From Candidatus Segatella albertsiae (GTDB lineage Bacteria; Bacteroidota; Bacteroidia; Bacteroidales; Bacteroidaceae): DNA of 37,738 nt. A program made the position numbers and the translations under genes. The stretch's first letter is position 1. Each line of letters opens with the position of its first letter. The notes below the pieces were generated by a model. The model saw only the letters and a program-made list of their open reading frames with translations. It did not search any database and was not told the DNA's origin. The stretch is taken from NCBI GenBank assembly GCA_002451555.1, contig DKCU01000067.1, forward strand, positions 1 to 37,738, given 5' to 3'. Of the stretch, positions 1 to 7,014 are shown one piece after another.

Positions 1-23
1 TTTTTGTGCGGTGTTACACCGCC

Positions 24-98
24 TTGATGAGAGCTTGCTGCATAACTTTTGATGAGAGCTTGATGCATAGCTTTTGACCAGAGCTTGCTCACAAAATT
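24..98. repeat. 25-bp tandem repeat, three copies
   Basis: Three consecutive 25-bp units start at 24, 49 and 74. Units 1 and 2 differ at only a few positions and share TTGATGAGAGCTTG; unit 3 is more diverged (TTGACCAGAGCTTGC). The array ends 28 bp before the amidase start, so it lies in that gene's upstream region. No function is evident. Confidence 0.8.
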
Positions 99-126
99 AT
101 AATATACATCTTTATAATGTACTTAT

Positions 127-651
127 ATGATTAGAGAAAAATTCCCTTTGTCTATCGGTGAGGAGCTGGTGCGCAATGAACGTGCGCTCCTCGCCAGAGT
201 GGAGGACGGCAAACTGATGATGTCTGCTGACTCCGTGAGATTCCTTGTCTTGCATTGCTCGGCTACCCGACGCAACCAAGACTATGGTGTGGAACAGCTG
301 CGTCGTGACCACAAGAGCCGTGGCTTCTACGACATCGGCTATCACTTTTATATCCGTAAGGATGGTACGATGACGCAACATCGCTTCTTGCTCGAAGTGG
401 GGGCTCATGCGAGACCGTATAATCGTTGCTCCATTGGTATCTGCTATGAGGGCGGACTGGATGAGCTGGGTAAGCCATGCGACACTCGCACGCCTGAGCA
501 GACTGAAAGAATCATCGATGTGTTGACTCGTCTTCATAAGCTTTTCCCGAAAGCGAAGATTGTGGGGCATCGTGACTTGCCTGGCACTACGCCTAAGGCT
601 TGTCCTTGTCTGGATGCTCATGATGTGTTCGGGTGGATTGAGCAATGTTAG
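127..651 (+). CDS. N-acetylmuramoyl-L-alanine amidase (Amidase_2 / T7-lysozyme type)
   Basis: A 174-residue zinc amidase expected to cleave the bond between N-acetylmuramic acid and L-alanine in peptidoglycan. Visible motifs are HCSATR (43-48), the GYHF strand (71-74) and GHRD (147-150). H43, H148 and C159 fit the three zinc ligands of T7 lysozyme. Y72 and K157 fit its catalytic Tyr and Lys, with the same 29-residue H-to-Y and 2-residue K-to-C spacings. No signal peptide is visible, so it resembles the phage-derived cytoplasmic amidases common in Bacteroidota, which need lysis or a holin to reach the wall. The roughly 30 residues before the domain are unusual: most relatives begin close to the first zinc His, so a start at Met31/32 (217 or 220) is possible. 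It converges with the NusG-like gene. The family call is firm; the cellular role is not. Confidence 0.9.
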   Translation: MIREKFPLSIGEELVRNERALLARVEDGKLMMSADSVRFLVLHCSATRRNQDYGVEQLRRDHKSRGFYDIGYHFYIRKDGTMTQHRFLLEVGAHARPYNRCSIGICYEGGLDELGKPCDTRTPEQTERIIDVLTRLHKLFPKAKIVGHRDLPGTTPKACPCLDAHDVFGWIEQC

Positions 652-663
652 TTACACCTCAGC

Positions 664-1770
664 CTACTCCAGTGGCAAATTGTGCAACAACACATAACGT
701 TGAACGAGGTGTCGCCACTCCAAAAGTCGCTGACGCTGCCAAAATTCCACTGCCGCAGGGATACAACTACGAACCAGTTGACAGACAGGATAAAAGTTTC
801 TGACTAAAGACAACGGAAGTTGCTTAAACTTCTGCGATTTCTCATATTTCTTCCAGATGTCCTCAAGTTGGATATGAGGAAGGAGACAAGTGAAGCCACT
901 CTGTGTTTGGGTATCATCAACGATGCTGGCACTTCTTTCGACCAACAAGCGATGAGTCTCTTGATAGCCTTTCACCAGTAAGTCTTGGTGGAAGGCTTCT
1001 CGCTCATCTGCTTTGAGCGAAACATAACGATGCAGGAACTCCCCCCAGTTGACCATCGCCACAACACCCTTGCCATCCTCTCGGTCTCGAAGTCCGACAT
1101 GAACATAGTAAATATATTCCTTGTCAGATAGTTTGAACTGTCGTTCCTTGCGCATCTTACCTTTCAGCTTGCCATCCTCTGTATATCTACCCTCTTGCTT
1201 GTCGGTGATACTCAAAGACGGATAATTCTCGGCCTTGAGGAACTCTTTCTTGAGGTTGACACGAAAAATCAGTTCCGTGAAACCATTGTGAGGGAAAAGA
1301 ATGTAATTCTTGCCTTTGGGCAATTCCACCCCAGACGTTGGAGTAAGGAATGGACGGAGAGGCATATCAGGTATCAAGTCGATAAGTGCCAAAGCCATAC
1401 TGTTGTCATCGCTCTGGAAGAAACGCCTCAGGGACTTCAATGCTCCCAGTTCCTTATCGCCCACCTGACGAAGCCATACGGATTGCAATGCCATCTCTCG
1501 GCTTTCCGCTTCCGAGCGTTGTCTGTTCGCCTCATCAAGCAACAAGTCTTGACATTGTTCTATATCTTTCACCTTATTATAACATTCCAAGATATGGCGG
1601 AGGGCTGCGGAAGCTGTATCAGCGAAATAAGAAGCTTGGAGCTTGCCTATCAGGAAGTCGATATATCGCCACGTATTAGGCAGCTGAGTTTTTGTTCCCT
1701 TGGCTGACTCTCGAACGATAATTACGCCAAAACGACGGATGCCTGAGAGACGGACGCAAAAGCTTCCCAA
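664..1770 (-). CDS. Out-of-frame C-terminal part of a NusG-like fusion protein (unrecognised domain)
   Basis: This frame is open from 1809 (just after a TAA at 1812-1810) to 664. Its only nearby initiator is a TTG at 1770 with no convincing ribosome site, so it is unlikely to start independently. The first residues encoded before that TTG (KDRCLFFSLG) and just after it (CVRLSGIRRFGVIIV) look like the last strands of a NusG KOW domain, which the upstream gene lacks. The remaining 330 or so residues are not a family I recognise. They are charged and probably helical in the first third, with a beta-rich middle (NYILFPHNGFTELIF) and a Trp/Arg-rich C-terminus. There is no signal peptide or membrane segment. 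It is best read as the second half of the gene at 1772-2350, joined by a one-base slip in the G tract. Confidence 0.6.
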   Translation of the reverse strand: MGSFCVRLSGIRRFGVIIVRESAKGTKTQLPNTWRYIDFLIGKLQASYFADTASAALRHILECYNKVKDIEQCQDLLLDEANRQRSEAESREMALQSVWLRQVGDKELGALKSLRRFFQSDDNSMALALIDLIPDMPLRPFLTPTSGVELPKGKNYILFPHNGFTELIFRVNLKKEFLKAENYPSLSITDKQEGRYTEDGKLKGKMRKERQFKLSDKEYIYYVHVGLRDREDGKGVVAMVNWGEFLHRYVSLKADEREAFHQDLLVKGYQETHRLLVERSASIVDDTQTQSGFTCLLPHIQLEDIWKKYEKSQKFKQLPLSLVRNFYPVCQLVRSCIPAAVEFWQRQRLLEWRHLVQRYVLLHNLPLE

Positions 1771-1771
1771 G

Positions 1772-2350
1772 CTAAAGAAAAGACATCGGTCTTTTACCCC
1801 CCCCCGTTTTTACTTGCTTTATCACTCCTGTGAATCCAACAAACGGTCCATCAGTTATCAGCACAAGGTCATTCTCTGCCAATAGTTCGCCATAGTTCTT
1901 GCCCACAATCTTGATGTCTTCGGTATGGGCTGCACATTGTTCCACACATACCTTGTAGCGATAGATTTCCTCATCAGAAATCTCTGCATGGCGCAACATG
2001 TCTTCCAACCTCTCCGGCTCACTTTCGAGTGGGAAGAGATGTGCATTGCCGATCACTCTTTCAGGTCGATGCTTGGCAGAGGAGGTTGTTCCTTCGCCAA
2101 CCATCTCTTCTTTCAAGAAATAGCCTCTGAAATCAAGGTGTTTTTCCAAAAGTTCTTGACCTTTGGCATAGACAAAGAGAACTCCACTGATTACGGGTCT
2201 GAAACGGACTGGTTTCTCGGTCGTTCCACCTATCGCAGGTAATTCCTGACGGATTTGCGGAAAATAGACCTCCTCTATGCCATCGAGCAGAAGCAAATCT
2301 TTGATGGCTTCTTGCTCCTTATAAAAATCGGTCTTAACAATGTACCACAT
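1772..2350 (-). CDS. NusG-family (UpxY-like) transcription antiterminator, frame broken in KOW domain
   Basis: The product has an N-terminal NusG (NGN) fold beginning MWYIVKTDFYKEQ and containing the RPVISGVLFVY strand pair. It ends in the start of a KOW motif (DGPFVGFTGVIKQV, about 166-179). I chose the ATG at 2350 because the typical NGN start MWYIVK begins there; the 15 extra upstream codons fall in a repeat-like TTCATTCTTCATTC stretch. As written the protein is 192 residues and ends abruptly in KRPMSFL, past a tract of nine G (minus strand) at 1805-1797. NusG paralogues of this type (UpxY, LoaP) load onto RNA polymerase and promote read-through of long operons. This one is an orphan: no capsule or biosynthetic operon follows it. 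With eight or eleven Gs the frame would join the ORF ending at 664, giving 561 residues. Confidence 0.75.
   Translation of the reverse strand: MWYIVKTDFYKEQEAIKDLLLLDGIEEVYFPQIRQELPAIGGTTEKPVRFRPVISGVLFVYAKGQELLEKHLDFRGYFLKEEMVGEGTTSSAKHRPERVIGNAHLFPLESEPERLEDMLRHAEISDEEIYRYKVCVEQCAAHTEDIKIVGKNYGELLAENDLVLITDGPFVGFTGVIKQVKTGGGKRPMSFL
1797..1805. repeat. Homopolymeric G/C tract (9 bp) inside a NusG-like gene
   Basis: Nine consecutive C on the plus strand (G in the coding sense). Nine Gs give GGGKRPMSFL and a stop; ten give an immediate TAA; eight or eleven fuse into the downstream frame. This is the classic form of a slipped-strand contingency locus, but it is also where sequencing or assembly errors arise. 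Confidence 0.9.
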
Positions 2351-2606
2351 GAAAGTGTTGAATGAAGAATGAAAAATAATACGCAGGATAAGCAAAGAGC
2401 GTATTCCTTTGCCTCCCTCGGGAAGCCTTATACTTTCCAGGTTATAGGGGTGGTGAAATAAATCACAGCATTGAAAACCAATAGATTAACTTCCACTAAT
2501 CGTCAATACTTTTATGTCTTTCGGCTACCTGCATAAACGATGCAAGTAAGCTCATATTTAGTAAATTGCGTGTCATAAGCTCAGCCAACTTTACTGAATT
2601 TTGTTG

Positions 2607-2635
2607 CAAAGATACGGAAAATATTTGAATGCAAG
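2607..2635 (-). promoter_or_regulatory. Likely promoter and ~250-nt leader of the NusG-like gene
   Basis: On the minus strand TATCTTTG (2614-2607) matches the Bacteroidota -7 box TAnnTTTG. A possible -33 box CTTG lies at 2635-2632 with a 17-bp gap, slightly short. A start near 2600 would leave a leader of about 250 nt before the ATG at 2350. The leader contains the direct repeat TAAGCTCA (plus strand 2547-2554 and 2576-2583). UpxY-type proteins act on leaders of this kind, but that role is inferred here. No gene is evident between 2396 and 2752. Confidence 0.45.
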
Positions 2636-2742
2636 GCTATTATGTATGTTAAAAATTTCACATCATTCAACATCTTTGGACTTTTTCTGCCCACATTGCC
2701 ATCTTTCATTTACCACAAGTCTTTGGTTATTTGGTATTTGTT

Positions 2743-2795
2743 TATAAAAAGCAGGGGCATCCTTTGTCTCTGGGTCAGAAACAAAGGATGCCCCT
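2743..2795 (-). terminator. Rho-independent terminator of malQ
   Basis: A 15-bp perfect stem, AGGGGCATCCTTTGT (2753-2767) with its complement (2781-2795), and a 13-nt loop. Read on the minus strand it is followed by GCTTTTTATAAA. It lies 28 bp past the malQ stop. Confidence 0.85.
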
Positions 2796-2822
2796 ATAAT
2801 AATATGGGTATATCTCAAGAAG

Positions 2823-5495
2823 TTAATTTCTTCCTGCTTGCGCTATCAATTCCGCCAATTGATTCATAAACGCCGTATCTTTTGCTAAGTCCTCGATGTT
2901 GAGGTGCATGCGATAACGCCAATAGTGCTTTGGATTGGCAGGGACATTGATGCGCTCGGCATCGGCATCCGCCAAACGAATGTCCTCGTCGATGGCAAGC
3001 CAATCTTGAATGCTCAAGATACAGAGCATGGACGGAGAAGTCAGGTGACGGGAGATGATATCCTTGGCAAGCCATCCTGGGAGCGGATGAGGAGCTGGTC
3101 CCTGACGATAGAGCATCGTATTGTAATACTCCTGGGTACGCTGGATGTTCTCATCCCACCACATACGAAGCGTTGGCATATCGTGGCTGGAGATGGTACA
3201 AACCGAACGATATGGATTGCGGCTCAGATGACCGAACTTGACCGTTGGATCCTTTGGCATACTCTGGAGTTCCAAGCTCAATATCTTCAACTCGTTCATC
3301 ACCCATGGCACACAGTCGGGCACCATGCCAAGGTCTTCCGCACATACCAACATACGAGTGGCCTGCACCAACTTTGGCAATTTCTTCATCGCCTCACCAT
3401 ACCAATACTGATTGTTGCGACGATAGAAGTAGTCATTGTACAGACGATTAAACGCCTGTTTATCATTATCATAAAGCGACTCGAAGATAAAATCGAACTG
3501 GGCGGATATGCGTGGGTGGAACAAACCAGGATTGCGATGGTCACGCACGAAGAGCACATCACTAATCAAGGCATAGAGTCCATCACGAAGCCAAATCTGC
3601 TTCTGGTCTGTCTCTCCCTCGAAGAGAGCCTCCACCTTGCGCTGGGTATTCACCTCCGGCTTCATCTGGTAACGCTCGTCGTCCAAACGGTCGAGGTACT
3701 TTTCTTTCACCTCGTCGGCACGCTCATGGAACATACGATTGAGCACCCAATCGGTGATAAACGGACGAGTGAATCGATCTTCCTGGAAATTCAAGCCATA
3801 GCTTTGGATTTCCTGAACGGTCATACCCAAGGCTGGAGCAAACTGTCCGAGCAACCCATGAACGGCATCCACAGGAATCTCCCAAATGCGGAAGAAACCA
3901 AGCACATGGTCGATGCGATAAGCATCAAAGAACTTCGACATGTTTTGGAAACGGCGCACCCACCATTGGCAACCATCCTTCAACATCTCATGCCAGTTGT
4001 AAGTAGGGAATCCCCAGTTCTGACCATTCACGGAGAAATCATCAGGTGGCGCACCCGCCTGACCATTGAGATTGAAGTACTTAGGTTCCATCCACACATC
4101 GCAGCCATAGCGGTTGACACCGATAGGAATATCGCCCTTGAGGATGACACCCTTTGCCTTGGCATGCTCATGAGCCTCCTGCATCTGCTTGTTCAGCACA
4201 TACTGCAAGAAGTAGAAGAACTCTACCTCCTTATAAGCCTTGTTCTTAGGGTCAGACAAAGCCTTGCGCTCCGCCTCATCCCAAGTATTATGGTCATGCC
4301 ACTTGGAGAAATCTGCCGTTCCATTCTTGTCACGCAAGTAAGAATACTGTGCGTATGGCACGAGCCACTGTTCTGTTTCCTGGAAGAAAGCCTTGAAGTC
4401 GGCACTCTTCATCATCTTTTCACCTTCCTGATTGAAGATTTGGCGCAAATAGCTAAGCTTGAAATCATTTACCTTTTCGTAATCTATCTGAGGGAGCGCA
4501 TTGAGCGCCGCCCTCGTCTTCTCAGCCTCTGCACGTTTCTTGGCATCCTTCAACTCAGGCAGCACATTCAGGTCGGCATACTGAGGATGGATGGCAAAGA
4601 TACTAATGCAACTATAGGGATAAGAGTCTGTCCAAGTATGGGTGATGGTGGTATCGTTGATAGGTAGCAACTGGAGAACCTTCTGTCCAGTCTTTGCCAC
4701 CAAGTCTATCATGCTCTTGAGGTCACCAAAGTCACCGATGCCCGCACTTTTCTTGCTTCTGAGTGAGAAGACAGGTACCAAAGTACCAGCAAGTTTGCGG
4801 TTCCAGCGCTCCAAGAACGACTGACCCAACTCATAGGAAACGAGCGTACCGCTCTTCATCTCAGGAATCTCAAGCACCCGATTGTAGCCAGTTTCCCAAA
4901 GACATTCCTTCTTGTCATCCAATGCCAAGAACTTATATTCCAAATAGTTGACAGCCAGAGCCTCCACATTGATGTCCGTAGCCCACTCATTATAGTTCTG
5001 CTGCACCATTGGCACAGCGCGATTCTTATCCCAGGCTCCCAAGGCTGGGTCAGAGCCTACGATGGCGAGATGCTCACCATCACGAAGTTGAGGTGCATGT
5101 ACTATCAAGCGAATCGTCTTGGCAAAAGCATTAGCCTTCACCTTAGTAGGCTGTTGGTGATTGATGCAATCCGTGAAAGCACTGCTATAGAGATAGGAAT
5201 CCTCAGGGATGTCGTGCCAACGGTCGTACAAGGTATAATCATTGGCTCTCTCCGCCGTGCAGTTCAACTGATGCTTCACCAGTTGCCACTCCGATTTGGT
5301 GCAAACGCCATCACGAGTCACACTATAATAATAGGTGCAATTCTTAGACTTTGGGGTAGCTTCCCAGTCGAATGACCAACGTGAGCCATCCGCTGTCCCC
5401 ATCTTGCGTTGAACCTCCTTTCCATCGACCGTCATATTCAAGACGAGTTCCTCGCCATAGACAGTCTTATAATCTATATTAAAATGAAATATCAT
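2823..5495 (-). CDS. malQ: 4-alpha-glucanotransferase (amylomaltase, GH77) with N-terminal CBM20-like modules
   Basis: An 890-residue cytoplasmic disproportionating enzyme that transfers glucan segments between malto-oligosaccharides and releases glucose. Two beta-sandwich starch-binding modules precede the catalytic domain (about 1-110 and 125-230; the second contains VGSDPALGAWD, typical of CBM20). GH77 motifs follow: SAGIGDFGDL, the DIPIGVNRYGCDVW stretch, the PPDDFSVNGQNWGFP loop, D529 in RIDH (nucleophile), E720 in CAEDLG (acid/base) and D772 in SHDMPT (stabiliser). The length fits the long plant DPE2-like form found in Bacteroidota. No signal peptide is present. It has its own promoter and LacI-type operator in the 124-bp gap after the transporter gene and its own terminator. 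It is the intracellular end of the starch pathway encoded here. Confidence 0.95.
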   Translation of the reverse strand: MIFHFNIDYKTVYGEELVLNMTVDGKEVQRKMGTADGSRWSFDWEATPKSKNCTYYYSVTRDGVCTKSEWQLVKHQLNCTAERANDYTLYDRWHDIPEDSYLYSSAFTDCINHQQPTKVKANAFAKTIRLIVHAPQLRDGEHLAIVGSDPALGAWDKNRAVPMVQQNYNEWATDINVEALAVNYLEYKFLALDDKKECLWETGYNRVLEIPEMKSGTLVSYELGQSFLERWNRKLAGTLVPVFSLRSKKSAGIGDFGDLKSMIDLVAKTGQKVLQLLPINDTTITHTWTDSYPYSCISIFAIHPQYADLNVLPELKDAKKRAEAEKTRAALNALPQIDYEKVNDFKLSYLRQIFNQEGEKMMKSADFKAFFQETEQWLVPYAQYSYLRDKNGTADFSKWHDHNTWDEAERKALSDPKNKAYKEVEFFYFLQYVLNKQMQEAHEHAKAKGVILKGDIPIGVNRYGCDVWMEPKYFNLNGQAGAPPDDFSVNGQNWGFPTYNWHEMLKDGCQWWVRRFQNMSKFFDAYRIDHVLGFFRIWEIPVDAVHGLLGQFAPALGMTVQEIQSYGLNFQEDRFTRPFITDWVLNRMFHERADEVKEKYLDRLDDERYQMKPEVNTQRKVEALFEGETDQKQIWLRDGLYALISDVLFVRDHRNPGLFHPRISAQFDFIFESLYDNDKQAFNRLYNDYFYRRNNQYWYGEAMKKLPKLVQATRMLVCAEDLGMVPDCVPWVMNELKILSLELQSMPKDPTVKFGHLSRNPYRSVCTISSHDMPTLRMWWDENIQRTQEYYNTMLYRQGPAPHPLPGWLAKDIISRHLTSPSMLCILSIQDWLAIDEDIRLADADAERINVPANPKHYWRYRMHLNIEDLAKDTAFMNQLAELIAQAGRN

Positions 5496-5523
5496 AAGAC
5501 ACTACAGGTTAGTTTTTACGTTG

Positions 5524-5531
5524 CGAAAGTA
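5524..5531 (-). promoter_or_regulatory. -7 box of malQ promoter
   Basis: On the minus strand TACTTTCG matches TAnnTTTG with one mismatch. No good -33 TTTG is present, as expected for an activator-dependent promoter. Its centre (5527.5) is exactly 65 bp from the centre of the upstream palindrome. Confidence 0.55.
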
Positions 5532-5584
5532 GTCATTTTTTTTCGAAAAGAATAACTTTTTTACACAAAAAATGCAAAAAGGCT

Positions 5585-5600
5585 GTGCAAACGGTTGCAC
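5585..5600 (-). promoter_or_regulatory. LacI-family operator upstream of malQ
   Basis: GTGCAAACGGTTGCAC, one change from the perfect palindrome upstream of susC. It lies between the transporter stop (5620) and malQ, so malQ can be controlled separately from lacI and the transporter. Confidence 0.8.
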
Positions 5601-5619
5601 AATCCTGTTTTTACCATAC

Positions 5620-6993
5620 TTATTGCTTTTCCTTGATGATAGAAACCGACAAGGCGCCACAAAGGAGCAAGACTCCTGCCACAATCATCATGTCGCTCTG
5701 ATGAGAGCCTACCAAGCTCAAGACCGCACCACCACAGATGGCTGCCACAATCTGAGGAATGCAGATGGTTCCGTTAAACAAGCCGAGGTATGCGCCCATG
5801 TGACCATATCCCTGCAAGGCATTGGTGACGAAGGTGAAAGGCATCGCCAACATGGCTGCCCATCCTGCCCCTATCATCAGGAATGGGATAAACTGGAGGT
5901 ACTGGTTGTGCAAGAAAGGAATCAAGGCAAAGCCCACACCGCCGATAATCAAACTGACCGCATACGCCACCTTGATGTCCTTGAACTGAGGAAGGACAAC
6001 AGCCCAAACCACACTGCCAACAGCCTGGACAGCAAAGAGAATACCAACCCAGTTGCCAGCCTCTTGGAAAGCTTCGGAAGTAGGATCGGTGGTATTCCAA
6101 ACGGTCTCGGCGATAGCACCCGTTGAGTAATTCCAGAGATAGAGGAAGCCAGCCCAACAGAAGAACTGTACCAAGCCTACTTTCCAGAAGGTTGCAGGTG
6201 CATTGCGAAGCAAAGTTATCCAGTTAAGTGAAGAGTGATGAGTGAAGAGTGAAGAATTCTCTTGCTTATCTTGCGAAGAGTCTTGGCTATTAGATTCTTC
6301 ACTCTTCACTCTTCCCTCTTCACTCCCATTATACTTCGCATAATCAGTTGGATTCCATTCCTTTACCTTCATCGTAGTATAAATGACACATAGGATGAGG
6401 ATGGCTGCACCGATATAGAAAGACCAGATGACCGAGTCAGGAATCACACCCTTGTCGGCTACATTTTTGATACCCAAGAAAGTAAAGAGGAATGGGAAGA
6501 TATAGCCAGCCACAGAACCCGCATTGCATAGGAAGCTCTGGATGGAGTATGCCTTTGCCTTCTGCTTCTCATTGACCATGTCGCCCACCAACATTTTGAA
6601 AGGCTGCATCGCCATGTTGATGCTCGTGTCCAAGAACATGAGGGCTATCAGTCCGAAAAGCATCGCACCACTTACAGTCAATCCGAGCGAACCTGCATTC
6701 GGCAACAAGCACATCACAAGCACCGCCACCGTAGCCCCTATAAATAAGTAAGGTATGCGACGACCGAAGCGACACCAAGTCTTGTCGCTCAACGTACCGA
6801 CGATAGGTTGTACGAGGATTCCCATCAAAGGAGGGAGAATCCAGAAATAACTCAAGTTGTGTGGGTCAGCGCCCAACGTAGCAAAGATTCGGGAGATGTT
6901 GGCGCTCTGAAGGGCGTAGGCAATCTGTACCCCGAAGAATCCGAAGCTCAAGTTCCAAAGCTTCCAGAAACTCAAATCAGGTTTTTGTATCAT
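5620..6993 (-). CDS. MFS sugar transporter, SLC45/GPH-like (probable maltose/maltodextrin permease)
   Basis: A 457-residue polytopic inner-membrane protein with about twelve hydrophobic segments. The N-terminus (FWKLWNLSFGFFGVQIAYAL), the VQPIVGTLSD loop and the RFGRRIPY motif between TM2 and TM3 match the sucrose/maltose-transporting SLC45 and GPH branches of the MFS. It starts 21 bp after lacI ends and is probably co-transcribed with it. The location suggests it imports the maltose and oligosaccharides released by the Sus machinery; the substrate is inferred from context. Oddity: residues about 223-256, in the central cytoplasmic loop between TM6 and TM7, are encoded by an inverted repeat of a dispersed element. 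They form a polar Ser/Glu/Gln-rich insert (SEESNSQDSSQDKQENSS) that keeps the frame open. Confidence 0.88.
   Translation of the reverse strand: MIQKPDLSFWKLWNLSFGFFGVQIAYALQSANISRIFATLGADPHNLSYFWILPPLMGILVQPIVGTLSDKTWCRFGRRIPYLFIGATVAVLVMCLLPNAGSLGLTVSGAMLFGLIALMFLDTSINMAMQPFKMLVGDMVNEKQKAKAYSIQSFLCNAGSVAGYIFPFLFTFLGIKNVADKGVIPDSVIWSFYIGAAILILCVIYTTMKVKEWNPTDYAKYNGSEEGRVKSEESNSQDSSQDKQENSSLFTHHSSLNWITLLRNAPATFWKVGLVQFFCWAGFLYLWNYSTGAIAETVWNTTDPTSEAFQEAGNWVGILFAVQAVGSVVWAVVLPQFKDIKVAYAVSLIIGGVGFALIPFLHNQYLQFIPFLMIGAGWAAMLAMPFTFVTNALQGYGHMGAYLGLFNGTICIPQIVAAICGGAVLSLVGSHQSDMMIVAGVLLLCGALSVSIIKEKQ
6226..6327. repeat. Inverted repeat of AGTGAAGA/TCTTCACT units inside the transporter gene
   Basis: The left arm (6226-6259) and right arm (6292-6327) are near-perfect reverse complements built of GTGAAGA-type units, with a spacer of about 32 bp. 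The same sequence type recurs at 19812-19876 and 29910-29961. Here it is read through as coding sequence. Confidence 0.8.
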
Positions 6994-7014
6994 TGTTGTT
7001 TTTAATTTTGTTTA

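Noticed and set aside
6..23. Small hairpin GCGGTG-TTA-CACCGC at the left edge, preceded by TTTTT
   Set aside because: The stem is only six pairs and the upstream gene is outside the window. It might be a terminator for the minus strand but cannot be supported.
2904..4667. Long open frame (587 codons) antisense to malQ
   Set aside because: It lies entirely within malQ on the other strand, has no promoter or recognisable domain, and malQ has all catalytic motifs. It reflects codon bias.
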